Source: JAGPUQ01 sp050250395 (GTDB lineage Bacteria > Pseudomonadota > Gammaproteobacteria > Pseudomonadales > Porticoccaceae). From it: a stretch of 64,000 nt of DNA. The stretch's first letter is position 1. Each line of letters opens with the position of its first letter. The DNA lies in the NCBI GenBank assembly GCA_050250395.1, contig JBFWOQ010000004.1, forward strand, positions 76,622-140,621. The letters run 5' to 3'. The notes under the pieces were generated by a model. It worked only from the letters and a program-made list of their open reading frames with translations. It had not been told where the DNA came from and searched no databases. Positions 33,101-42,511 of this stretch are shown here, piece after piece. The position numbers and the translations under genes were made by a program.

Positions 33101-33975
33101 GAACCCCCTCCGTGAATCGCTACCGGTCGCTGCTGTGCCGCGCGTTCGCCGGAATGCTGCTGGCCGCTCCCGTCGCCCGGGCCGACGACGGGCTCGAGTT
33201 CCAGGGCGTCTGGCGCCAGGGCGGCATGGTCATCGGCCGGGTGGCACCGACAGCCAGGGTGACCCTTGACCGGAAGGCCGTGCCGGTATCTCCCGAAGGC
33301 CATTTCGTGGTGGGTCTGGGGCGCGATGCGCCGGCCAGCGCGACCCTGATCGTGACCGACCCCCTGGGACCGCGCCACTACCGGTTCAATGTCGAACGGC
33401 GCAGCTACCAGGTACAGCGCGTGGACGGTGTGCCGGAGCGCACCGTCACTCCGCCTCCGGAGGTCATGGAGCGCATCCGCCGCGAGCAGGAACTGGTGAA
33501 CCGTGCACGCGCGGTGAATTCCCCCCGGCGCGATTTTCTGGCCGGTTTCAGCCGTCCCCTGGACGGCCCCATCACGGGTGTGTACGGCAGTCTGCGCGTC
33601 TACAACGGGGTGCCCAAAAATCCTCACTTCGGTCTGGATATCGCCGCGCCGACCGGTACCCTGGTGCGGGCGCCGGCGCCCGGGGTAGTGCGCCTCGCGC
33701 AGCCGGATCTGTATTTTTCCGGGGGAACCCTGATTGTCGATCACGGCCAGGGGCTGACTTCGTCCTTCATTCACCTGAGCGCAATCCTGGTGAAGGAGGG
33801 CGATGAACTGGCACGCGGCGACCCCATCGCCCGGGTCGGCGCCACCGGGCGCGCGACGGGGCCGCATCTGGACTGGCGCATGAACTGGTTCGATGTCCGC
33901 CTCGACCCGGCGCTGGTGCTTGAGTATTTTCCTGCCACCGCCGGGGAGCGCACCGCTCTGAGGCGGCAACCATAG
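33097..33975 (+). CDS. exported M23-family peptidoglycan metallopeptidase
   Basis: A 292-residue protein with an N-terminal signal sequence (RSLLCRAFAGMLLAAPVARA) and a C-terminal M23/LytM domain. It probably cuts peptidoglycan cross-links in the periplasm. Zinc motif parts are visible: HFGLDIAAPTGT (HxxxD), SSFIHLSAIL, and TGPHLDWRMNWFDVRLDP. The usual HLHW triad here reads HLDW, so the third zinc ligand is changed; I recall the same form in other proteobacterial members. The GTG start at 33097 overlaps the recX stop; a second GTG at 33112 is possible. Confidence 0.85.
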   Translation: MRTPSVNRYRSLLCRAFAGMLLAAPVARADDGLEFQGVWRQGGMVIGRVAPTARVTLDRKAVPVSPEGHFVVGLGRDAPASATLIVTDPLGPRHYRFNVERRSYQVQRVDGVPERTVTPPPEVMERIRREQELVNRARAVNSPRRDFLAGFSRPLDGPITGVYGSLRVYNGVPKNPHFGLDIAAPTGTLVRAPAPGVVRLAQPDLYFSGGTLIVDHGQGLTSSFIHLSAILVKEGDELARGDPIARVGATGRATGPHLDWRMNWFDVRLDPALVLEYFPATAGERTALRRQP

Positions 33976-34074
33976 AGCCTGTGCGCACTTTGCCGTAGAA
34001 TTCCGGCGCGCTGGCGCGCCGATTTCGGCGGTGTACGATCACCCGCGGCGATGCCGACTTCCGACAGGAATCCC

Positions 34075-34278
34075 GTGAACAAACAGTTGCTCAGTATCCT
34101 CGTCTGCCCGGTGACCAAGGCGCCGCTCGAATACGATGCCGAGCGCCAGGAATTGATTTGCCGGGTGAGTGGCCTCGCCTATCCGATTCGGGACGGCATC
34201 CCGGTGATGTTGGAGCGCGAAGCACGCGTGCTCTCGGCGGAAGAGCGGGTATCACGGGCGTCGGCCGGGCATCCCTGA
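34075..34278 (+). CDS. Trm112-family protein (YcaR-like)
   Basis: A 67-residue protein of the bacterial Trm112/YcaR group, recognised by LLSILVCPVTKAPLEYD and YPIRDGIPVMLEREARVL. Unlike eukaryotic Trm112 it keeps only one CP pair, and there are few Cys for zinc. The GTG at 34075 follows AGGAA; an ATG at 34051 would add eight residues. In Escherichia coli the homologue lies between lpxK and kdsB, whereas here it is 9 kb away, next to a HIT gene. It may assist a methyltransferase, but bacterial function is not settled. Confidence 0.85.
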   Translation: MNKQLLSILVCPVTKAPLEYDAERQELICRVSGLAYPIRDGIPVMLEREARVLSAEERVSRASAGHP

Positions 34279-34295
34279 CCGCGCCCATCACGGCA

Positions 34296-34316
34296 GTTTT
34301 TCAGCGGCCTGTTAAA
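34296..34316. repeat. dispersed short repeat related to the MITE-like ends
   Basis: GTTTTTCAGCGGCCTGTTAAA begins 18 bases after the Trm112-like stop. It shares the TTTTCA...TGTTAA pattern with the element end at 6118-6137, and its 13-base core GGCCGCTGAAAAA (inverted) recurs at 53554-53566. Confidence 0.4.
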
Positions 34317-34335
34317 AAGTGCCGGAGAGGAAACC

Positions 34336-34683
34336 ATGGCAGACAGTATTTTTACGCGCATCGTCAATCGCGAGTTGCCGTCCGAGATCGTCTACGAGGA
34401 CGAGCATTGCATTGCCATCAAGGACATCGCGCCCAAGGCGCCCGTCCATCTGTTGATCATCCCGCGTAAACCGATCCCCAAGCTCTGCGACGCTTCCGGA
34501 GAAGATCTGGCGCTGCTTGGGCACCTGATGCTCGCGGCCAGCGCGGTGGCCCGTCAGGCTGGCGTCGAGGATGCCTTTCGGGTGATCGTCAACAACGGCG
34601 CCGGCGCCGGACAGACGGTCTTTCACCTCCATCTGCATCTGTTGGCCGGCAAACCGTTTTCCGAATCCCAACTGGGATTCTGA
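34336..34683 (+). CDS. HIT-family nucleotide hydrolase (HinT-like)
   Basis: A 115-residue histidine-triad protein, likely a purine nucleoside phosphoramidase such as HinT. The catalytic triad HLHLHLLAG is near residue 97, preceded by NNGAGAGQTVFH, and the N-terminal IFTRIVNRELPSEIVYEDE is typical. GAGAGGAAACC precedes the ATG. It lies between the Trm112-like gene and alaS on the same strand. Aminoacyl-AMP derivatives are known HinT substrates, so the place before alaS may be more than chance, but this is inference. Confidence 0.93.
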   Translation: MADSIFTRIVNRELPSEIVYEDEHCIAIKDIAPKAPVHLLIIPRKPIPKLCDASGEDLALLGHLMLAASAVARQAGVEDAFRVIVNNGAGAGQTVFHLHLHLLAGKPFSESQLGF

Positions 34684-34722
34684 GCGAATTTTCTCGCGCA
34701 GTATCGACCCACGGAGTCCATT

Positions 34723-37320
34723 TTGAAGAGCGCTGATCTACGCCAGGCGTTTCTGGAATTCTTTGCGAGCAAGGATCATACGCTGGTGCCGAGCAGCAGC
34801 CTGGTGCCGGACAATGATCCCACGCTGCTGTTCACCAATGCCGGCATGGTGCAGTTCAAGGATGTGTTCCTGGGGGTGGATCGGCGTCCCTACCGGCGCG
34901 CCGCGTCGTCGCAGCGCTGTGTGCGGGCCGGCGGCAAACACAACGATCTGGAAAACGTCGGTTTCACTGCCCGGCATCACACGTTCTTCGAGATGCTGGG
35001 CAACTTCAGCTTCGGGGACTATTTCAAGCGTGAAGCCATCGCCTATGCCTGGGAGTTCCTCACCGTGCGCCTCGGGCTGCCGGCAGAACGGCTTTGGGTC
35101 ACGGTGCATGTTTCCGACGACGAGGCCGCGAACATCTGGCTGCGCGAGATCGGGGTCAGCGCCGAGCGCTTCTCGCGCCTCGACGAAGACAACTTCTGGC
35201 AGATGGGCGACACCGGCCCCTGCGGTCCCTGTTCCGAGATTTTCTACGATCATGGTCCCTCGGTGCCCGGCGGTCCTCCGGGCAGTGCAGGCGGCGATCT
35301 CGATCGTTATATCGAAATCTGGAATCTGGTATTCATGCAGTACGAGCGCGATGTCCAGGGCGAGCTGCGACCGCTGCCGAAACCTTCGATCGACACCGGC
35401 ATGGGGCTCGAGCGTATCGCAGCGGTGATGCAGGGCGTGCATAGCAATTACGAGATCGATCTGTTCGCCAATCTGATCCGTGCGGCAGCGGCGGTAACCG
35501 GCGCGACCGATCTGGCCGACAGTTCACTGCGTGTGATTGCCGACCACATCCGTTCCTGCGCGTTTCTGATCACCGACGGCGTGTTGCCCGGCAACGAAGG
35601 TCGCGGCTATGTGCTGCGGCGCATCATTCGCCGCGCGCTGCGCCACGGGAACAAGCTCGGCGCGACCGGGCCTTTCTTTTACCGCTTGGTGGCGCCGCTT
35701 GCCGACGAGATGGGTGGCGCCTATCCCGAGCTTGCCGCGGCGGCCGAGCGAGTGGCGCGTGTGCTGCGGACTGAAGAAGAGCAGTTCGCCCGCACCCTGG
35801 ATACCGGTCTTGGAGTGCTCGAAGCGGCCCTGGCCGAGATGTCTGGACGGGAGATCCCCGGCGCCCTGGTGTTTGCGCTCTACGACACCTACGGTTTCCC
35901 CGTCGATCTGACCAACGATATCGCCCGCGAGCGGGGCTATAGCCTGGACATGGCGGGTTATGAACAGGCGATGACGGAGCAGCGCCAGCGGGCGCGTCAG
36001 GCCAGCCGCTTTCATGTGGACTACACCGCCACGCCCGATATCGAGGGTGCCACCGAGTTCATCGGTTACCGACAGCTCACCGGCGAAAGCCGGATCGTCG
36101 CCCTGTTTCGTGGCGCCGAAGCGGTAGCGGAGCTGGTTGCCGGAGAAGAGGGCATCGTCGTACTGGACACCACGCCGTTTTACGGCGAGAGCGGCGGCCA
36201 GGTGGGGGATCGGGGCGAGCTGGCGAGTGCGCGCGGCCGCTTCGCCATCCGCGATTGCCGCAAGCAGGGCGAAAACTGTCTGCACATCGGCACGGTCGCG
36301 GAAGGCGCGGTCGCGGTGGGGGACGTGCTGACCGCGCGCGTGGATCCGGAGACGCGCGCCGCTACCGCGCGCCATCACTCGGCCACCCATCTGTTGCATG
36401 CGGCGCTGCGCGAAGTGCTCGGCGCGCATGTGATGCAAAAGGGCTCGCTGGTGGATGCGCAGCGCGCGCGCTTCGATTTCTCCCATCCGCAGGCGCTCGA
36501 CCGCGATCAGATTGTGGCGATCGAACGCCGGGTGAATCGCGAAATTCTCGCCAACACCGAGGTTCAGACCCAACTGACGACCATGGAGGTCGCGCGCAGC
36601 CAGGGAGCCATGGCGCTGTTTGGCGAAAAATACGGCGACGAAGTCCGGGTGCTCACCATGGGCGATGGCTTCTCGCGGGAGTTGTGCGGCGGTACCCATG
36701 TTGCGCGCACCGGCGACATCGGCCTGTTCAAAATCGTGACCGAATCCGGCATTGCCTCCGGCGTGCGCCGTATCGAGGCCATCGCCGGCCCCGTCGCCCT
36801 GGCCTATGTCGAGGAGCTGGAAGCGCGACTCGCACACACCGCGTCCGTGCTGAAGACCAGTGCGCCGACCATCGTCGACAAGGCGGGGCAGTTGATCGAG
36901 CAGAACCGGCAGTTGGTCCGCGAACTCGATGCGCTCAAGGTGCGGCTGGCGGGCGCCAGTGGCGACCCCCTGGCGGAAGTGCGCCAGGTGGCCGGTGTGT
37001 CGGTGCTGGCGCGGCGCATCGAGGGCGGCGGCGCACGCAGCCTGCGCGATATCGTCGATCAGATGAAATCACGGCTCGGCAGTGGCGTGGTGCTGCTGGC
37101 GGCGGAGGAAGACGGAAAAATCGTGCTGGTGGCCGGCGTGACCAAGGATCTGACCGGGCGCATCAAGGCCGGCGATCTCATGCAGCATGTGGCGGCCCAG
37201 GTCGGCGGCAAGGGCGGCGGCCGCCCCGATCTCGCCCAGGGTGGCGGACCCGATGTCGGCGCCCTCGCAGCCGCGCTGGACTCGGTTCCGGGCTGGATCG
37301 AACAGCGTCTCGGCGCGTGA
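34723..37320 (+). CDS. alaS: alanyl-tRNA synthetase
   Basis: Charges tRNA-Ala and edits mischarged Ser or Gly. The 865 residues start with a TTG codon (KSADLRQAFLEFFASKDH), preceded by GGAG; no in-frame ATG fits better. Class II motifs are visible (FTNAGMVQFKDVFLG, DTGPCGPCSEIFYDHG), then the editing site HHSATHLLHAALREVLG near residue 548 and CGGTHV near 655, and the C-terminal DHHA1 glycine-rich part (VGGKGGGRPDLAQGGG). It leads the conserved alaS-lysC-csrA-tRNA-Ser order. Confidence 0.97.
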   Translation: MKSADLRQAFLEFFASKDHTLVPSSSLVPDNDPTLLFTNAGMVQFKDVFLGVDRRPYRRAASSQRCVRAGGKHNDLENVGFTARHHTFFEMLGNFSFGDYFKREAIAYAWEFLTVRLGLPAERLWVTVHVSDDEAANIWLREIGVSAERFSRLDEDNFWQMGDTGPCGPCSEIFYDHGPSVPGGPPGSAGGDLDRYIEIWNLVFMQYERDVQGELRPLPKPSIDTGMGLERIAAVMQGVHSNYEIDLFANLIRAAAAVTGATDLADSSLRVIADHIRSCAFLITDGVLPGNEGRGYVLRRIIRRALRHGNKLGATGPFFYRLVAPLADEMGGAYPELAAAAERVARVLRTEEEQFARTLDTGLGVLEAALAEMSGREIPGALVFALYDTYGFPVDLTNDIARERGYSLDMAGYEQAMTEQRQRARQASRFHVDYTATPDIEGATEFIGYRQLTGESRIVALFRGAEAVAELVAGEEGIVVLDTTPFYGESGGQVGDRGELASARGRFAIRDCRKQGENCLHIGTVAEGAVAVGDVLTARVDPETRAATARHHSATHLLHAALREVLGAHVMQKGSLVDAQRARFDFSHPQALDRDQIVAIERRVNREILANTEVQTQLTTMEVARSQGAMALFGEKYGDEVRVLTMGDGFSRELCGGTHVARTGDIGLFKIVTESGIASGVRRIEAIAGPVALAYVEELEARLAHTASVLKTSAPTIVDKAGQLIEQNRQLVRELDALKVRLAGASGDPLAEVRQVAGVSVLARRIEGGGARSLRDIVDQMKSRLGSGVVLLAAEEDGKIVLVAGVTKDLTGRIKAGDLMQHVAAQVGGKGGGRPDLAQGGGPDVGALAAALDSVPGWIEQRLGA

Positions 37321-37405
37321 TCGATCTCCGGACCTATTCTGTTTCGCCGGCGTTGGTGATAAATTCCCGCGCCGCTTCCGGAGTAGGCCCCAGCAGAAAT
37401 CAGTC

Positions 37406-38629
37406 ATGAGCCTTTTCGTTCAGAAATACGGCGGCACTTCCGTTGGCACGATCGAGCGCATCCGCGCCGTGGCCCACAAGATCGCGGCGGCGCGCGCGCG
37501 CGGCGAGGATCTGGTAGTGGTGGTCTCGGCCATGAGCGGCGAAACCAATCGACTGATTGCGTTGGCGCATGAAATCTCCGAGATGCCGTCGCCCCGCGAG
37601 CTCGATGTGCTGGTCTCCACCGGCGAGCAGGTGACGATCGCGCTGTTGGCCATGGCGCTCGAAGAGCTGGGCTGCGCTGCCCGCTCCTACACCGGCAGCC
37701 AGATCCGCATCCTCACCGACAGCGCCCATACCAAGGCGCGCATCGAGGCGATCGACGTCGAGCGGATGCGCGCTGATCTCGCCGCCGGGCGCGTGGTGGT
37801 GGTGGCCGGATTTCAGGGCGTCGATGGCGAGGGCAATATCACCACCCTGGGTCGCGGTGGCTCGGACACCACTGGCGTTGCGCTCGCCGCTGCCCTGAAC
37901 GCGGACGAATGCCAGATTTACACGGACGTGGATGGCGTCTACACCACCGACCCGCGGGTGGTGAGCAGCGCGCGCCGGCTCGATCGCATCACCTTCGAAG
38001 AAATGCTGGAAATGGCAAGCCAGGGCTCCAAGGTGCTGCAGATTCGCGCGGTGGAGTTCGCCGGCAAATACCAGGTACCACTGCGCGTGCTGTCCAGCTT
38101 TACCGAGGGGCCGGGTACCCTGATCACCCTAGACGACGAGGACGATATGGAAAAACCCCTGGTATCCGGCATCGCCTTCAATCGCGATGAAGCCAAGCTC
38201 ACCGTATCGGGAGTGCCGGATGTACCCGGCGTCGCCTACCGAATTCTGGGGCCGATCAGCGAGGCCAATATCGAAGTCGATGTGATCGTCCAGAATGTGG
38301 CTCAGGATGGCACGACCTCGCTGACGTTCACGGTTCACCGCAACGAAATGAAAAAAGCTCAACGCATTCTGGAGCGCTTGCAGGAGAGCCTTGGGGCGAC
38401 TTCGATTACCACGGATGACCGCATTGCCAAGCTGTCGCTGGTGGGTGTCGGCATGCGGTCCCATGCGGGCGTGGCGGCGCGCATGTTCCGGGCGCTCGCC
38501 GAGCACAATATCAACATCCAGATGATCAGCACCTCCGAGATCAAGATCACGGTGGTGGTGGACGAGAAATATCTCGAGCTTGGCGTACGGGCCCTGCACT
38601 CGGAGTTTGAGCTCGATGCGGTCGTTTGA
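37406..38629 (+). CDS. lysC: aspartate kinase
   Basis: Phosphorylates aspartate, the first step towards lysine, threonine and methionine. The 407 residues of the alpha-type enzyme include VQKYGGTSVG at the start, TLGRGGSDTTGVALAAAL near residue 150, YTDVDGVYTTDPR, and two C-terminal ACT domains (about 265-405) for feedback by lysine or threonine. The ATG at 37406 is the natural start. An internal start for a separate beta subunit may exist, as in relatives, but I did not identify one with certainty. It follows alaS by 85 bases. Confidence 0.96.
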   Translation: MSLFVQKYGGTSVGTIERIRAVAHKIAAARARGEDLVVVVSAMSGETNRLIALAHEISEMPSPRELDVLVSTGEQVTIALLAMALEELGCAARSYTGSQIRILTDSAHTKARIEAIDVERMRADLAAGRVVVVAGFQGVDGEGNITTLGRGGSDTTGVALAAALNADECQIYTDVDGVYTTDPRVVSSARRLDRITFEEMLEMASQGSKVLQIRAVEFAGKYQVPLRVLSSFTEGPGTLITLDDEDDMEKPLVSGIAFNRDEAKLTVSGVPDVPGVAYRILGPISEANIEVDVIVQNVAQDGTTSLTFTVHRNEMKKAQRILERLQESLGATSITTDDRIAKLSLVGVGMRSHAGVAARMFRALAEHNINIQMISTSEIKITVVVDEKYLELGVRALHSEFELDAVV

Positions 38630-38891
38630 TCAGGGCCGCACCAGTGTGCGGTCATCTCCTCACCGGTAGCTGCGGTGGCTCGCGAGAGCGGCCGGGCGGG
38701 GCGCCGCCAAAGCTTGAATATTAGCTTTTGGGAAACTTTCCAGGTCCTCTGTTAGACTAACGTTGTGTGACACAGCGAGCGGTGCGGCTGTGCCGCCGGG
38801 CACGATAATAACTAACGACGCAACGAAACGTCCGCAACATACTGTTTTATGGGCGTTTTTTACTTTGTATCATGGAGAAATGGAGGCAGCA

Positions 38892-39080
38892 ATGCTTATA
38901 CTTACCCGAAGGGTCGGGGAGACCATCGTCATCGGAGATGACGTTACCGTCACCGTGTTGGGCGTGAAAGGCAACCAGGTTCGGCTGGGTGTCAATGCGC
39001 CACGCGACCTGCCGGTTCACAGGGAAGAAATCTACGAGCGCATCCAGCAGGAACATCAGGCGGCCGCGGGCGGCAACTGA
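38892..39080 (+). CDS. csrA: carbon storage regulator CsrA
   Basis: Small RNA-binding translational regulator of 62 residues; the dimer binds GGA motifs. The first 45 residues (MLILTRRVGETIVIGDD, then VTVLGVKGNQVRLGVNAP and VHREEIYERI) are near-identical to the family consensus. GGA occurs twice in the leader, at 38874 and 38882, the second overlapping the ribosome-binding site, so autoregulation is plausible. Its antagonist pathway regulator gacA lies 10 kb upstream. The 260 bases before the gene include TTGGGA and TAGACT boxes that could be a weak promoter. Confidence 0.97.
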   Translation: MLILTRRVGETIVIGDDVTVTVLGVKGNQVRLGVNAPRDLPVHREEIYERIQQEHQAAAGGN

Positions 39081-39325
39081 ATTCACTGAGGCTCATTTGC
39101 TGCCATTGTCACTTTGGCAGCACTGATCGCCGTGTTAACATCGCGCCCCGTTCGCCGGTCAGGGAGCGGGGCGCAACCTTGAGAACAACGCAATCTTGAG
39201 AACGGTATGAACCGTACCGCAACCGGGAACCTGCGGGCATCCGGTGCCGGCGCTCTTGCGAGCTCCATGTCCAATTCCGCGAGCCGGGCCATGGTTGTGT
39301 GAATCGGTTGCGCGAATCGGTTTTT

Positions 39326-39415
39326 GGTGAGGTGGCCGAGTGGCTGAAGGCGCTCCCCTGCTAAGGGAGTATACCTTTACCGGTATCGAGGGTTCGAATC
39401 CCTCCCTCACCGCCA
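39326..39415 (+). tRNA. tRNA-Ser (anticodon GCT)
   Basis: A 90-base class II tRNA: acceptor GGTGAGG/CCTCACC, anticodon arm CTCCC/GGGAG around CTGCTAA (anticodon GCT), a long variable arm, the T loop TTCGAAT, discriminator G and encoded CCA. Its place after csrA is conserved in gammaproteobacteria. Confidence 0.97.
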
Positions 39416-39450
39416 AATAAAAAGCCCCCGTCAGGGGGTTTTTTATTTGG
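39413..39450. terminator. bidirectional intrinsic terminator after tRNA-Ser
   Basis: CCCCC (39425-39429) and GGGGG (39434-39438) around GTCA form the core, followed by TTTTTT. The flanks CCAAATAAAAAG and TTTTTTATTTGG extend the pairing, so it would work in both directions, ending tRNA-Ser and the convergent CoA-transferase transcript. Confidence 0.85.
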
Positions 39451-39605
39451 AAGGCCTTTCTGTTAGAGGGAAGGGGATGAGAACCCGGGTTCGACTCGGA
39501 GCCCACGGAGTGGGCGGAGAGAGCGCCCGCAACGCGGGGGTCCGTTGGGCGAGGGCAAGCCCGTCCTCCCTCGCTTCGGGATATTCCCGAACGGCTGGGT
39601 TCCGC

Positions 39606-40832
39606 TCAACCGGGCGCAGGAATATCTTCCCGCAGCAGCACGCCTTCGGCGTGCATTTGCGCCACTTCTTGTTCTGAAAATCCCAGGTACTTCCGCAGAA
39701 TCTCGACGTTATGCTCGCCCCGATAGGGCGTCTCCAGGTCCTCGACGCCGGGATGGTTCCGGAAGCGCAGCGGCATGCCGGGCATCTGGAAGGCGCCGGC
39801 GCCGCGCTGGGTGACCGTGCGCACCGTCCCGCGCTGAACCAGATGCGGATGCGCCATGGCGTCGGGCACCGACAGTATCGGCGCCACCGGGATGCGGGCT
39901 GCCTCCAGTTTTGCGATCGAAGCGGCATCGCTGTCCTGACTCTGGAGCCAGTCCTCGATGATGGCGATCAGTTCCATGCGGTTGCGGATGCGGTCGTTGA
40001 TGTGCGCGAAGCGGGCATCCTCCATCAGTTCCGGCATCTCGATGGCCTGGCAGAACGCCGGCCACTGCTGCGGCGTGGCGACGATCATGATGTAGCCGTC
40101 GCGACCCTTGAAGGCGCCGGTGGGGCAAAGGATGCGCTGGTGCGAGCCGCTGCGGCGCGGTGCCACCTTGCCGCTGCTGGCGCTGTAAACGCCCACCGAC
40201 ATCTCGTGACAGTGGAAATAGCTGTCGAGCAGAGTGATGTCCAGGTAGTCGCCGCCGCCGCCCATGGCGCGGTTGAACAGCGCGCCGTTGATCGCCGCCA
40301 GGGCATGGGCGCCGGTCATGGTATCGCCGAGCGCCGCGCCAGGCAGGCTGGGGCCTCGATCCTCTTCGCCGATCAGGCTGCTGATGCCGGCGTAGGCCTG
40401 GCCGATGTAGTCATAGCCGGGCAGGTCGGCGAGCGGGCCGCTCTGCCCGAAGGTGGAAATCGAGCACATGATGAGCTCGGGATTGAGCCGGCTCGCCACC
40501 TCCCAGCCACACCCCAGGCGTGCGATGGCGCCCGGGGCGAAATTCTCGATCAGCACATCCACCTGCTTGATCAGGTTGTGGAGGATCTCCCGCCCACGCT
40601 CGGTCTTGGCATCCAGGCAGAGGCTCTGCTTGCCGCGGTTCTGTTGCAGAAAATAAATGCTGCGACCGCCTTTGAGATAACCCAGATAGCGGACCTGATC
40701 GCCGGTGGGCGCCAGCTCCACCTTGATGATCTCGGCGCCCATCTCCGCCATCATGCGGGTGCAGGACGGACCCGCGACATGCTGGGTGAAATCCAGCACC
40801 TTGATGCCTTCCAGAATCTGCTTGCGTTTCAC
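39606..40832 (-). CDS. CaiB/BaiF family (class III) CoA-transferase
   Basis: Moves CoA between carboxylic acids. The 408 residues show the family start LEGIKVLDFTQHVAGPSCTRMMAEMGAEIIKVE, the RGKQSLCLD stretch, NFAPGAIARLG, the catalytic Asp in GAALGDTMTGAHA near residue 168, and the C-terminal RFRNHPGVEDLETPYRGEHNVEIL with the usual GEHN. The substrate is unknown. It is divergent from an acyl-CoA dehydrogenase gene (250 bases between starts), implying an acyl-CoA pathway. A second family member lies at the right window edge. Confidence 0.9.
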   Translation of the reverse strand: MKRKQILEGIKVLDFTQHVAGPSCTRMMAEMGAEIIKVELAPTGDQVRYLGYLKGGRSIYFLQQNRGKQSLCLDAKTERGREILHNLIKQVDVLIENFAPGAIARLGCGWEVASRLNPELIMCSISTFGQSGPLADLPGYDYIGQAYAGISSLIGEEDRGPSLPGAALGDTMTGAHALAAINGALFNRAMGGGGDYLDITLLDSYFHCHEMSVGVYSASSGKVAPRRSGSHQRILCPTGAFKGRDGYIMIVATPQQWPAFCQAIEMPELMEDARFAHINDRIRNRMELIAIIEDWLQSQDSDAASIAKLEAARIPVAPILSVPDAMAHPHLVQRGTVRTVTQRGAGAFQMPGMPLRFRNHPGVEDLETPYRGEHNVEILRKYLGFSEQEVAQMHAEGVLLREDIPAPG

Positions 40833-41078
40833 GATGTTTATCCTCTGGGTTTGAAATTATTGTGCGGGCATTGGCCCGGTTTGATCCGCAAGCTACTGTG
40901 CCACTTGCGACACGTCAATTGCGGCCGGTTGCGGTGTCGGCGGCGCGCGCCCGCCCGCTGGCTTGGGTTATGATGGATCACCCATTATTTTGACACCGTC
41001 AATTCGGCGCGCGGTCCCCGGCCGACTGGTCGGAACCGGTCCGCCGTCGGACCCATCGACAGGCAATCAGGAGCCCCT

Positions 41079-42281
<1,203 letters not shown>

Positions 42282-42306
42282 ACCGACCGGGAAGTTTGAT
42301 TCGCAA

Positions 42307-42330
42307 GGCTCGCTTCGGCGGGCCTTTTTT
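42307..42330 (+). terminator. intrinsic terminator after the acyl-CoA dehydrogenase gene
   Basis: GGCTCGC-TTCG-GCGGGCC is a 7-bp stem with one T-G wobble and a stable TTCG loop, followed by TTTTTT. Confidence 0.85.
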
Positions 42331-42440
42331 ATGGCCTCTCGGCGATGGCGTTTAATCCTCACTGCGGTCAAGCTACCCTTTGACGGAGACTGGTGGTGTT
42401 CCGCGCGGCAGCGACCCCCGGGAAGACGCCCGTGAACATT

Positions 42441-42488
42441 CGATAAAAAACGCGATAAAAAACGCGATAAAAAACGCGATAAATAATC
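42441..42488 (+). repeat. 12-base tandem repeat in a gene leader
   Basis: CGATAAAAAACG occurs three times exactly (42441, 42453, 42465), followed by a degenerate fourth copy CGATAAATAATC and the beginning of a fifth. It ends 24 bases before the start of the LLM oxidoreductase gene and is AT-rich in a GC-rich region. Confidence 0.9.
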
Positions 42489-42511
42489 CGATAAGAATAA
42501 GGAGAGCAGTG

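Noticed and set aside
39451..39605. Possible attachment site or RNA in the 155 bases after tRNA-Ser, including the palindrome GAACCCGGGTTC.
   Set aside because: No repeat of the tRNA 3' end and no integrase gene is present; the palindrome alone is not evidence for an attachment site.
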